A stretch of 20,418 bases of DNA. Source: DAISJI01 sp964559835. GTDB taxonomy: Bacteria; Acidobacteriota; Terriglobia; Terriglobales; Acidobacteriaceae. Shown piece by piece: positions 5,942 to 12,434 of the stretch. The notes below the pieces were generated by a model. The model was not told the origin of the DNA. It saw only the letters and a program-made list of their open reading frames with translations, and ran no database searches. The DNA lies in contig CAZLJE010000056.1 of the NCBI GenBank assembly GCA_964559835.1, positions 1-20,418 on the forward strand, read 5' to 3'. Both the position numbers and the translations under genes were made by a program. Positions within the stretch are counted from its first letter, which is position 1, and each line of letters opens with the position of its first letter.

Positions 5942-8035
5942 ATGATCGCCACCCTCGATTCCATGGTGAGCTTCAGCGCGCTGGCGCTGTTGCTGGCCAA
6001 GTCCACTCTCATTGTTTGCCTCGCATTTGGCGGAACGCGGCTGCTGCGGAGGCATTCCGGCGCCGCGCGGCACAACGTGTGGGCGCTGACGATGGCAGTA
6101 CTGATCGTCGTCCTGGCGGCGGCTCCTTTCGTCCCGTGGAAAATCGACGTGCCGGCGCTGTCGAACGGCCATCCTGCGATCGCGCCGGCAGCAGCGATGC
6201 CGTCGTCTGCGCGCCCGACGACAAGCGTGAAAGCCGTTGTGACGCCCGCTCCCACACGGATCGCCCCGCCATCCGCGGCGAAACGTGCGGTGCATTCATT
6301 CCTGGCCGTGAATTGGTCGCGCAAGCTGATGTGGGTGTGGTGGCTTGGCATCGCGCTGGTAATGGCGCACCAGATCGTCGCACGGGTGCAGTTGTCGCGC
6401 TTGTCGCGGCGGGCGCGCGCAGCCGATGACGATTCCAACCGGCGTTTCGAACAGATCGCGCGGGAAGCCGGCATCGGCCGGCCAATCGCGCTGCTGGTGA
6501 GTGACGAGGTCGACGTCCCACTGACCTGGGGCATGTTCAATGCGCGGGTGCTGCTGCCCGCCGATTTTCACGATTGGGAGCCGCGCCGGTTCGACAACGT
6601 GCTCCACCACGAACTGGCGCACGTGCGGCGGCTGGATGTCTTCACCGCATTCTTAGCCGATGTAGTGTGCGCGCTGTACTGGTACAACCCGCTGGTCTGG
6701 CGGGCGGCGACGCAGATGCGCGTGGAGCGAGAGATCGCCTGCGACGAGGCGGTGCTGGCGACGGGCGCGCGTGCGTCCGACTACGCGACCGACCTGGTGG
6801 ACCTCGCCGTCAACGTGCGCTTTGGTTCGCTGCACCGGGCGGGACTGGCGATCGCGGGCTGTCCGCGTTTCGAGCAGAGGGTGAAGGCGATCGTGGCCCC
6901 AGGGGTCAAAGCTGGGCTGACGAGGTTCGCGGCGGCGGCGGTAGTGGTGGGCGCGCTGGCCGTGCTGCCGCTGCTGGCGTTCCAGATCGGACAGGCGACC
7001 AAATACCCAACGGCGTTCCCGACCTACCCGGTTCCACCCCAGAAAGTGCTCGACTTCCAACAAGCGGCGGTGGCCGGACAATTGGAAATCATGGTCAAAA
7101 TGGCGGTGCAAGACCCGTCGATGATCAACGTTCGCGGACGCGAGGGGCAGACGGCGCTAACGCAGGCGCTGTCGAGCGTCTCGCCGCGTGGGCGTGACGA
7201 AGCGCTGTGGCTGGTCGCGCACGGAGCCGAGATCAATGTCGAACAGCTCATGGGCACTACGCCGCTGATGTTGGCGACTCGTTATCCGGACGTATTGCAA
7301 ATCCTGCTCGACCGGGGCGCCAACATCGAAGCGGCCGATTCTTGGGGACGAACCGCGCTCGATTTCGCGATCTTGGGTCACAACAGCGCATCCGATGACG
7401 ATCGCAGGAAAGCGCTGGAGCAATCGCTAAAACTTCTACGTGACAAGGGCGCGAAACTCAGCTTTATTGCCGCCATCCGCCTCCCTGATATTGACACAGT
7501 CCGACAGTACCTAGCGGATGACCCGTCGCTGGTTCACCAGACTTGGCCGGGAGCTTACGGCGGACCGGCGTTGATGCAGGCCGTGGTGGCACGCAGGAAT
7601 TCGAAAGATTCAGACGTGTATCAGCCGGTAGTGGACCTGATAGCGTCTTACTTGCCGGAGCCCACGCTGTGTGAAGCGGCGATGCTGGGACGCACCGACC
7701 TGATCGCGAAGGAGCTTGACCGCAACCCGGCCTACGTCAACACGCCACCGGCCTACGTCAACAAGCCAATGGTTTGGCAGCCGATCAAACCGCTCGATTG
7801 TGCCCTGATAGCCGGAGAGCGCGGGACCGTGCAGTTCCTGCTGAACCACGGCGCGAAGCTCGAAGGAATCCCTCAGATCAGGGAGGCGCTCTATGCGGAT
7901 GCCGACACGGTGCGGCTGCTGCTGTCGTTCGGGGCGGGCAAAGACGTGAAGCCGTACGTGTTCGAGGATTTCGCGAAAATGGCGGATCGGATGGGCAAGA
8001 AAGAGATCGCGGACGTGCTCAGGGCGCAGAAGTAG
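5942..8035 (+). CDS. M56-family (BlaR1-like) antirepressor metalloprotease with C-terminal ankyrin-like repeats
   Basis: Predicted membrane zinc protease that relieves repression by the adjacent BlaI-like protein. The 697 residues comprise TM helices near 14-33, 45-63 and 128-146; a cytoplasmic protease zone with HELAH (223-227; zinc ligands His223 and His227, catalytic Glu224) and EREIACDEAV (262-271, likely third ligand); and a fourth TM at 327-349. From about residue 365 to the end are ankyrin-like helical pairs (for example GTTPLMLATRYPDVLQILLDRGANIEAADSWGRTALDFA, and PLDCALIAGERGTVQFLLNHGAKLEG). In BlaR1 this extracytoplasmic end is a penicillin-binding domain, which is absent here. The start codon lies two bases after the blaI stop, within a GGGAGG-rich sequence, so the two are translationally coupled. 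The sensed signal is unknown. Confidence 0.88.
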   Translation: MIATLDSMVSFSALALLLAKSTLIVCLAFGGTRLLRRHSGAARHNVWALTMAVLIVVLAAAPFVPWKIDVPALSNGHPAIAPAAAMPSSARPTTSVKAVVTPAPTRIAPPSAAKRAVHSFLAVNWSRKLMWVWWLGIALVMAHQIVARVQLSRLSRRARAADDDSNRRFEQIAREAGIGRPIALLVSDEVDVPLTWGMFNARVLLPADFHDWEPRRFDNVLHHELAHVRRLDVFTAFLADVVCALYWYNPLVWRAATQMRVEREIACDEAVLATGARASDYATDLVDLAVNVRFGSLHRAGLAIAGCPRFEQRVKAIVAPGVKAGLTRFAAAAVVVGALAVLPLLAFQIGQATKYPTAFPTYPVPPQKVLDFQQAAVAGQLEIMVKMAVQDPSMINVRGREGQTALTQALSSVSPRGRDEALWLVAHGAEINVEQLMGTTPLMLATRYPDVLQILLDRGANIEAADSWGRTALDFAILGHNSASDDDRRKALEQSLKLLRDKGAKLSFIAAIRLPDIDTVRQYLADDPSLVHQTWPGAYGGPALMQAVVARRNSKDSDVYQPVVDLIASYLPEPTLCEAAMLGRTDLIAKELDRNPAYVNTPPAYVNKPMVWQPIKPLDCALIAGERGTVQFLLNHGAKLEGIPQIREALYADADTVRLLLSFGAGKDVKPYVFEDFAKMADRMGKKEIADVLRAQK
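7727..7768 (+). repeat. 21-bp in-frame tandem duplication in the ankyrin-like domain
   Basis: Units 7727-7747 and 7748-7768 match at 20 of 21 bases and encode PAYVNTP and PAYVNKP (residues 596-609). Near-identity at synonymous positions indicates a recent duplication, which lengthens a loop between ankyrin-like helices. Confidence 0.9.
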
Positions 8036-8062
8036 TTGACAGTGGGCAGTCGCTAGTCGCCA
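8035..8062. repeat. heptamer tandem array after the M56 gene
   Basis: Four degenerate 7-bp units (GTTGACA, GTGGGCA, GTCGCTA, GTCGCCA) begin at the last base of the M56 gene's TAG stop. The rest of the gap up to the FRG gene shows only a -10-like TACGAT at 8154-8159. Confidence 0.6.
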
Positions 8063-8168
8063 GGTGAAAACACAAGGTCCCTCGACTCGGACTCACGTTC
8101 TCGCTCGGGATGACAGACGGTTAAGTTCGGCGTGACCGGCGGGAGTCCAGTGCTACGATTGAGTGCGC

Positions 8169-8957
8169 ATGCACGATGTTCGCGTCAACGACTGGGCGGA
8201 ACTGACCCGCGAGCTGTACGAGAACACGTGGAACGCCGACCTCCGGCGCTTCCGCTCGAACTACGTCTATCGCGGCATGTCGGACGCCTCCGACGACCTG
8301 CGCACCAGCCTGATGAACCTGGGCGGCAACACGCGCGAGCTGGAATACCACATCCTGCGCAACTTCAAAAAGTACGCGCGACGCGACGCCGTGCACGATA
8401 ACTCCGTCTGGAACTGGCTGGCGCTGGCGCAGCACCACGGCGTGCCCACGCGGCTGCTCGACTGGAGCTACTCGCCGTATGTGGCGCTCCACTTTGCGAC
8501 CGCGAATCTGGCCCGGTATGACTGCGACGGCGTGATCTGGGCGGTGGACTACGTGTCTGTCCACAAATACCTGCCGAAGAAATTGCGCGGCGTGCTCACC
8601 GAGGAGCGCTCGAACGCCTTCACGGTCGAAATGCTGGAGAGCGGCGTGTCGTCGCTGGCGGAGCTGGAGAAATCGAGCAGCGACGAATTCGCCGTCTTCC
8701 TGGAGCCGCCGTCGCTGGACCAGCGGATCGTGAACCAGTTCTCGATCTTCTCGCTGATGTCGCGGCCGGACACGGGACTGGATTGCTGGATGGAGAAGCA
8801 GCACCCCGATTTGGCGCGGCGGATCATCATTCCGGCGGAGCTGAAGTGGGAAGCCCGCGATAAGCTCGACCAGGCCAACATCACCGAGCGCGTGCTGTTC
8901 CCGGGACTCGACGGTCTGGCAAAGTGGCTGAAGAGGCATTACACGCCAAGAAGCTAG
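8169..8957 (+). CDS. FRG-domain protein of unknown function
   Basis: The 262-aa protein matches the FRG domain (Pfam PF08867), named for its (F/Y)RG motif; the biochemical role of this domain is not established. Visible signatures are YRGMSD (34-39), followed by the family's hallmark LAQHHGVPTRLLDWSYSPYVALHFA (86-110), a V(I/W)AVDY strand, and a C-terminal NQFSIFSLM/IIIPAE region. There is no signal peptide or TM segment, so it is cytoplasmic. ATG at 8169 was preferred to the in-frame GTG at 8163. There is no Shine-Dalgarno sequence, and a -10-like TACGAT ends nine bases upstream. FRG proteins are often found singly in variable regions and sometimes near defence genes; nothing adjacent supports a defence role here. 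Confidence 0.85.
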   Translation: MHDVRVNDWAELTRELYENTWNADLRRFRSNYVYRGMSDASDDLRTSLMNLGGNTRELEYHILRNFKKYARRDAVHDNSVWNWLALAQHHGVPTRLLDWSYSPYVALHFATANLARYDCDGVIWAVDYVSVHKYLPKKLRGVLTEERSNAFTVEMLESGVSSLAELEKSSSDEFAVFLEPPSLDQRIVNQFSIFSLMSRPDTGLDCWMEKQHPDLARRIIIPAELKWEARDKLDQANITERVLFPGLDGLAKWLKRHYTPRS

Positions 8958-8998
8958 GGGCGCGGGCTCCGGGGCGCGGGGCGTGGGGCGTGGGGCGC
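8957..8998. repeat. heptamer tandem array, GGGGCGC type, six units
   Basis: Six 7-bp units (GGGGCGC, GGGCTCC, GGGGCGC, GGGGCGT, GGGGCGT, GGGGCGC) start at the final G of the FRG gene's TAG stop. An opposite-orientation relative lies at 9549-9576, so the pair brackets the small gene 9026-9418. Confidence 0.9.
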
Positions 8999-9025
8999 GA
9001 CAAAAACTAGAGCGGATGGACGGGG

Positions 9026-9418
9026 ATGAAAGAACTGGCGAGCACAGGTGGGATGAGACTGACTCCGATCACAGGCGCTGCGGTCGCGATGCTTCTGGCA
9101 GGGATGCTCTTCCCGTTCGAGCAACAGATTGCGCCCGATTGGGATGTGACAACATTAGAGACGAACGGCAAATCGATGTCCGGAGTGACCGTTCGCGAGG
9201 TTTGGCAGCAGTACAGTGTCGAGGAATCATCCCACGAACAAGACTTCACTACAGATTCCAATGGCCGTACGCATCTTCCACGGCGGACGCGGCGGTTGAA
9301 CATTGTGCAACGGTTCGTCGAGTGTGCATCGCAAATAGCGCAGTACGCTGTGCATGCTCGTTGCGGACCCCACGCAATCTTGGTGGTTTTTGGAAACGGA
9401 ACAGATACTCTCGACTGA
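9026..9418 (+). CDS. small membrane-anchored protein, carboxypeptidase-regulatory-like fold suspected
   Basis: The 130-aa protein has a hydrophobic N-terminal segment (about residues 14-31, TGAAVAMLLAGMLFPFEQQ) that should act as a membrane anchor or signal peptide. It is followed by PDWDVTTLETNGKSMSGVTVREVWQQYSVE and a TTDSNGRTHLPRRT stretch. The pattern G(V/A)TVRE with a later DSNGRTHLP resembles the carboxypeptidase-like regulatory (CarboxypepD_reg/transthyretin-like) fold, and I recall similar small acidobacterial proteins, but the match is by eye. An alternative ATG at 9053 would give a tighter signal peptide; neither start has a good Shine-Dalgarno sequence. The C-terminus may be short for the family. 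Confidence 0.6.
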   Translation: MKELASTGGMRLTPITGAAVAMLLAGMLFPFEQQIAPDWDVTTLETNGKSMSGVTVREVWQQYSVEESSHEQDFTTDSNGRTHLPRRTRRLNIVQRFVECASQIAQYAVHARCGPHAILVVFGNGTDTLD

Positions 9419-9548
9419 GACTTGTCGCAAACTATGGCGAAAGCGACCCGACCTCAAGTTTCAGTACTCATCCGCGGTCAGAACAACCTTGGAAGCCGTC
9501 GATAATCCCCAATGTTCGCGTGTATCAGCGGCAGATCCTGGTTTCCGC

Positions 9549-9612
9549 GTCCCTCGACCCGTGCCCCTCGCCCCGAGCTGCGATCCGCGTTCATCCGCGT
9601 GAATCAACGGCT
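9549..9612. repeat. composite heptamer and decamer array at the 3' end of the APC permease gene
   Basis: Heptamers GTCCCTC, GACCCGT, GCCCCTC, GCCCCGA (9549-9576, the reverse-complement form of the GGGGCGC family) run into a decamer array ATCCGCGTTC, ATCCGCGTGA, ATCAACGGCT (9583-9612). The decamer part overlaps the minus-strand APC gene and encodes its last residues (VDSRG) and TGA stop (9591-9593). The rest of the gap 9419-9548 shows only scattered decamer-like words and no gene. Confidence 0.75.
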
Positions 9613-10931
9613 GCTTTGGCTTTGTTTTTCGCGGCGATGAAATAGGCAATCACTCCCGCCACTGCGATCGCAATCCCGAACGCGAGCGCGTTCATCGGGC
9701 CAGCTTGTTCTCCGTAGGCGCGGACAATCGCCAACCCGATCAGCGCCGCCGGACCTACACCGACCAGAACGGCTCCAACCAATCCGCCGGGGACGCGGAA
9801 CGGGCGCGGCATCTGCGGCTCGCGCACACGCAGCACGACCAATGCGACGAACTCCAATAGCAGCGCGACGCCGTAGATCATGATGTCGAGCAGGATCAGC
9901 TTCTCGAAGCCGAGCGGCAGGCACAGACACCACGCGACCGCGCACACCAGGATCGCGACCCAGGGTGCGCCGGTTTTCGGATGCAGGCGCGTCAGCACGC
10001 GCGGGAGCAGGCCGTCGCGTGCCATCGCGTACGGCACGCGGGTGTAGGAGAGCAGGAGCGCGTTGGTCATGCCGAGGCCGCAGATCATGCCGCCGACTAC
10101 GACCGCGAGTTCGAGCCCGCGTCCGCCGAGTGCGCCGCCGACCTGGGCCCACGCGCCCGTGGACCAGTGGCTCGGATCGATGCCGGCCTTCGCCGCGGCC
10201 GCGACCGGGATGAGGTACACGAACGCGACCAGGGTGGCGGTCATCACCATGGCGCGCGGGTAGTTGCGCTGCGGGTTCTCGACTTCGCCCGCGACTGTAG
10301 AGGCGTTGTCCCAACCCATGTAGTTCCACATGCCGACGGAGAGCGCGCCGAGCATGTCGAGGTTCCCCACCCTGGCAGCCCCACTCGCGCCCACCCTGGC
10401 AACACCGGCCAGGGTGGGCCACCCAAGAAACGCAATGAAGGCCAGCGCCCCGAACGGCGCCAGCAACGCAACCATCATCAGCGTGGATCCGTCGCCAACC
10501 GCGCGCACGCCGCCGATGTTCCACAGCGCCGCAACAGCGATGACGCAGACGCCGACAATGACGTACATGTGTCCGCGCGCTGCCTGTGGAATGAACTCGC
10601 CGAGATAAAGCACGAACAACGTGGGGTAGATCGCCATGTCGAAGATGCTGGCGACGAGGGAAAGCCAGGCTTCCTGAAATCCCCAGAACGGTCCCATGGC
10701 GTGGCGCACCCACTCGTAGTAGCCACCCTCCTCGGGGATGGCGGCCGAGAGTTCGCCGACCATCAGCGCCGTCGGCAGGCTCCACAGGAACGGCACCGCG
10801 GCGAGCACGACCAGGGCGCGCGCGTAACCCGCCTTCTGCACCAGGTCCTCGAGCCCGTATGGCCCGCCCGAGACCATGAAGAAGGTCGCGGCAACCAGCG
10901 GCAGAAGACGAAGGCGGCGCGGCGCGGACAT
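9591..10931 (-). CDS. APC-superfamily amino-acid permease
   Basis: Predicted inner-membrane amino-acid/polyamine/organocation transporter. The 446-aa protein has about 12 hydrophobic helices, the first-helix signature FFMVSGGPYGLEDLV (unwound GGPYG substrate-binding segment), PTALMVGELSAAIPEEGGYYEWVRHAMGPFWGF (the conserved EGGYY and amphipathic stretch), NYMGWDNASTVAGEVENPQRNYPRAM in TM6 and after it, and a late KTGAPWVAI motif. Substrate specificity is not readable. Residues about 170-190 come from a GC-rich palindromic repeat inserted in frame between TM5 and TM6, and the last residues come from a decamer repeat. The ATG has no Shine-Dalgarno sequence; TATATT ends six bases upstream. A methyltransferase gene lies upstream on the same strand, separated by inverted heptamer arrays. 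Confidence 0.93.
   Translation of the reverse strand: MSAPRRLRLLPLVAATFFMVSGGPYGLEDLVQKAGYARALVVLAAVPFLWSLPTALMVGELSAAIPEEGGYYEWVRHAMGPFWGFQEAWLSLVASIFDMAIYPTLFVLYLGEFIPQAARGHMYVIVGVCVIAVAALWNIGGVRAVGDGSTLMMVALLAPFGALAFIAFLGWPTLAGVARVGASGAARVGNLDMLGALSVGMWNYMGWDNASTVAGEVENPQRNYPRAMVMTATLVAFVYLIPVAAAAKAGIDPSHWSTGAWAQVGGALGGRGLELAVVVGGMICGLGMTNALLLSYTRVPYAMARDGLLPRVLTRLHPKTGAPWVAILVCAVAWCLCLPLGFEKLILLDIMIYGVALLLEFVALVVLRVREPQMPRPFRVPGGLVGAVLVGVGPAALIGLAIVRAYGEQAGPMNALAFGIAIAVAGVIAYFIAAKNKAKAAVDSRG
10366..10418. repeat. palindromic repeat inserted in frame in the APC permease gene
   Basis: CCCACCCTGGC (10390-10400) and GCCAGGGTGGG (10408-10418) form a perfect 11-bp stem with a 7-nt loop. A further direct copy, CCCACCCTGGCA, lies at 10366-10377. 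On the minus strand it encodes the Gly/Ala/Arg-rich segment LAGVARVGASGAARVG between TM5 and TM6. Similar GGTGGGCCACCC hairpins are, from memory, common between genes in acidobacterial genomes. Confidence 0.8.
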
Positions 10932-10937
10932 TTTGTG

Positions 10938-10943
10938 AATATA
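10938..10943 (-). promoter_or_regulatory. APC permease -10-like hexamer directly before the ATG
   Basis: The minus strand reads TATATT, six bases (CACAAA), then ATG, with no Shine-Dalgarno sequence, as at hemL and mfd. A leaderless transcript is inferred. Confidence 0.45.
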
Positions 10944-10956
10944 CGGAAAATCGGTG

Positions 10957-11057
10957 GAATGAAGAATGAAGAATTAAGAATGCAGAATGAAAAAACGCCG
11001 GCGGAAGAATGATCCGCGCGTTGCGTGCTTTCTTAGGCATTCTTCATTCTTAATTCT
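10957..11057. repeat. inverted pair of GAATGAA heptamer arrays, long imperfect hairpin
   Basis: Left array: GAATGAA, GAATGAA, GAATTAA, GAATGCA, GAATGAA (10957-10991). Right array: GCATTCT, TCATTCT, TAATTCT (11037-11057). Bases 10968-10989 are complementary to 11038-11059 at 21 of 22 positions, with a loop of about 48 nt that shows no motif. The pair fills the gap between the methyltransferase gene and the APC permease gene, both on the minus strand. Confidence 0.9.
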
Positions 11058-11059
11058 TC

Positions 11060-11644
11060 TCACGCCGCTTGCTTCATCGCGGTAAAGATGGTTGCGGGCA
11101 GGATGTTCAGCGGCTCGCGCTGGCGCTCGATCGGGCCGAAGACGCGCTCGAGGTCACGTTGCACGGCGGTGGTGAATTGATAAATGAGCAGCCGTCCGCC
11201 GGGCCGCAGCGCGCGCTTGGATTCCCGCAGCACGCGGTCGCGCTCGTCGTGCGGGATGGTGCTGAACGGGATACCCGATACGATGACGTCGGCAAGGCCG
11301 AGCCGGCGCTCCCGCAGGATGCGGCGCACCGAAGCGGCCGACCCGTGCACCACGATCAGGCGGGGGTCAGGATGCGCTTCACGCAAGTAGGATACGAATT
11401 CGTCGCTCGCCTCGATGGCGAGCAGAGTCGCGTCCGGGCCAAGACGCCTCAGGATCTCGCCGGTCAAAGTGCCGACGCCGGGACCGTATTCAATGATCAA
11501 GCGGGTGGCGGGCCAGTCCACCTGTCGCAGGACGCGCTGCACCAGGAACCGAGAACTGGGAAATGCCGAGCCGAGCAGGCGCGGGTGTTTGAGGAATTCT
11601 CGTGCGAACAACAGGCGGGAGCGGGTCTTGCGGGCCTGGATCAT
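11060..11644 (-). CDS. class I SAM-dependent methyltransferase, COG3963 phospholipid N-methyltransferase-like
   Basis: The 194-aa protein has the layout of the COG3963 group (PmtA-like phospholipid N-methyltransferases and relatives): an N-terminal FAREFLKHPRLLGSAFPSSRFL segment, the SAM-binding motif IIEYGPGVGTLTGEIL (50-65), an acidic loop AIEASDEF (77-83), VVHGSA (98-103), then VSGIPFSTIP (122-131) as the post-motif-IV signature and LRPGGRLLIYQFT. It may methylate phosphatidylethanolamine, but related proteins are often misannotated as rRNA dimethylases, so the substrate is uncertain. ATG at 11644 was chosen; a GTG at 11692 would add 16 poorly conserved-looking residues. Neither has a clear Shine-Dalgarno sequence. 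Confidence 0.8.
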   Translation of the reverse strand: MIQARKTRSRLLFAREFLKHPRLLGSAFPSSRFLVQRVLRQVDWPATRLIIEYGPGVGTLTGEILRRLGPDATLLAIEASDEFVSYLREAHPDPRLIVVHGSAASVRRILRERRLGLADVIVSGIPFSTIPHDERDRVLRESKRALRPGGRLLIYQFTTAVQRDLERVFGPIERQREPLNILPATIFTAMKQAA

Positions 11645-11819
11645 GCTGGCAGGCTTTCTGGACTGTCCTAACTTGGATGCAGCGGCGAACACTTACTTTG
11701 CGGCTGGCCGAAGCTGGCGCGAGTTGCCTCCCATATTGGGAATGCCCGCGGAGCCGAAATGTCCTCGACCGGCGGGCGCTCTGGGCCGAAGCGGCGCACA
11801 ATGGGCTTGAGGTGCTCCC

Positions 11820-12257
11820 ATGTCCGCCTTTGTTCCCGTCGCATTTGTGCTCGGCCTGTTGTTATTCGGAATCGCAAGCTTGATGGTCGGGTACCTGTTG
11901 TGGATGTCGTCACGTAAGCGGTCGTACGCCGAGCCGCGGACCATCATCTGCCCGGAAAACCTGGATTACGCGACCGTCACCGCGGATGGCGCATACGCGG
12001 CGCGCACGGCTCTGGAAGGACAGGAGCTCTATCGCATCGCGTCCTGCTCGCGATGGCCGGAGATGCTGGGTTGCGACCAGGAATGTGCCGACCAGGTGCC
12101 GCTGGCCGGGGATGACCGCACGCATGGCGAATACGTGCCTTTCGGAATGACCCCGGCGCAGTTGCGGTCGGAGACTCCGGTGAAGGTTACGCCCGAGATG
12201 TACCGGCACGTGATGAGACAAAAACTGAATCAGGATGTCGAAAGGAGACCGGCGTAA
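11820..12257 (+). CDS. small single-pass membrane protein with four cysteines, unknown function
   Basis: The 145-aa protein has one N-terminal TM helix (about residues 5-29, FVPVAFVLGLLLFGIASLMVGYLLW) followed by a basic SSRKR stretch, which predicts that the C-terminal part stays in the cytoplasm. That part contains CPENLDY (Cys44) and a spaced set Cys76, Cys85, Cys89 (the last two as C-x3-C), which could bind a metal or haem-like cofactor; this is speculation. The ATG is supported by a GAGGTG Shine-Dalgarno sequence at 11814-11819 or just before. I do not recognise the family. It lies between the divergent methyltransferase gene and mfd. Confidence 0.7.
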   Translation: MSAFVPVAFVLGLLLFGIASLMVGYLLWMSSRKRSYAEPRTIICPENLDYATVTADGAYAARTALEGQELYRIASCSRWPEMLGCDQECADQVPLAGDDRTHGEYVPFGMTPAQLRSETPVKVTPEMYRHVMRQKLNQDVERRPA

Positions 12258-12263
12258 GGCAGG

Positions 12264-12398
12264 TGGTCAGTGGTCAGTGGTCAGTGCTCAGTGCTCAGTG
12301 CTCAGGACGTAAAACGGAGACGTTGGTAGTTTCAAACGCGTTCACACGAAGTGTTTCAACGGTTCGCCTGTGATCACTGATTAGTGAGCACTGACCAC
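12264..12398. repeat. inverted pair of heptamer arrays between the small membrane gene and mfd
   Basis: Left array: TGGTCAG three times then TGCTCAG three times (12264-12305). Right array: TGATCAC, TGATTAG, TGAGCAC, TGACCAC (12371-12398). GTGGTCAGTGCTCA (12277-12290) is exactly complementary to TGAGCACTGACCAC (12385-12398). The 65-bp spacer shows no recognisable motif. The arrangement repeats that at 1663-1808 and 2567-2620. Confidence 0.9.
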
Positions 12399-12422
12399 TC
12401 CCCGCGATCCGAAACTTTCCAG

Positions 12423-12428
12423 TAAAAT
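12423..12428 (+). promoter_or_regulatory. mfd -10-like hexamer six bases before the GTG start
   Basis: TAAAAT matches the -10 consensus at five of six positions and ends six bases before the mfd GTG. There is no Shine-Dalgarno sequence, so the mRNA probably begins at or near the start codon. Confidence 0.5.
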
Positions 12429-12434
12429 CAAAGT

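Noticed and set aside
5568..8957. Defence island made of the repressor, M56-ankyrin and FRG genes
   Set aside because: The FRG gene has its own promoter-like sequence and is separated by a heptamer array. No nuclease, toxin or other defence effector is present, so grouping them would be speculation.
9981..11012. 343-codon plus-strand open frame over the APC permease gene
   Set aside because: The translation is hydrophilic and His/Arg-rich, as expected for the reverse strand of a membrane protein gene. The permease is clearly the real gene.
12264..12305. Possible CRISPR array (regular repeats before mfd)
   Set aside because: The units are contiguous 7-mers with no spacers and no cas genes nearby.
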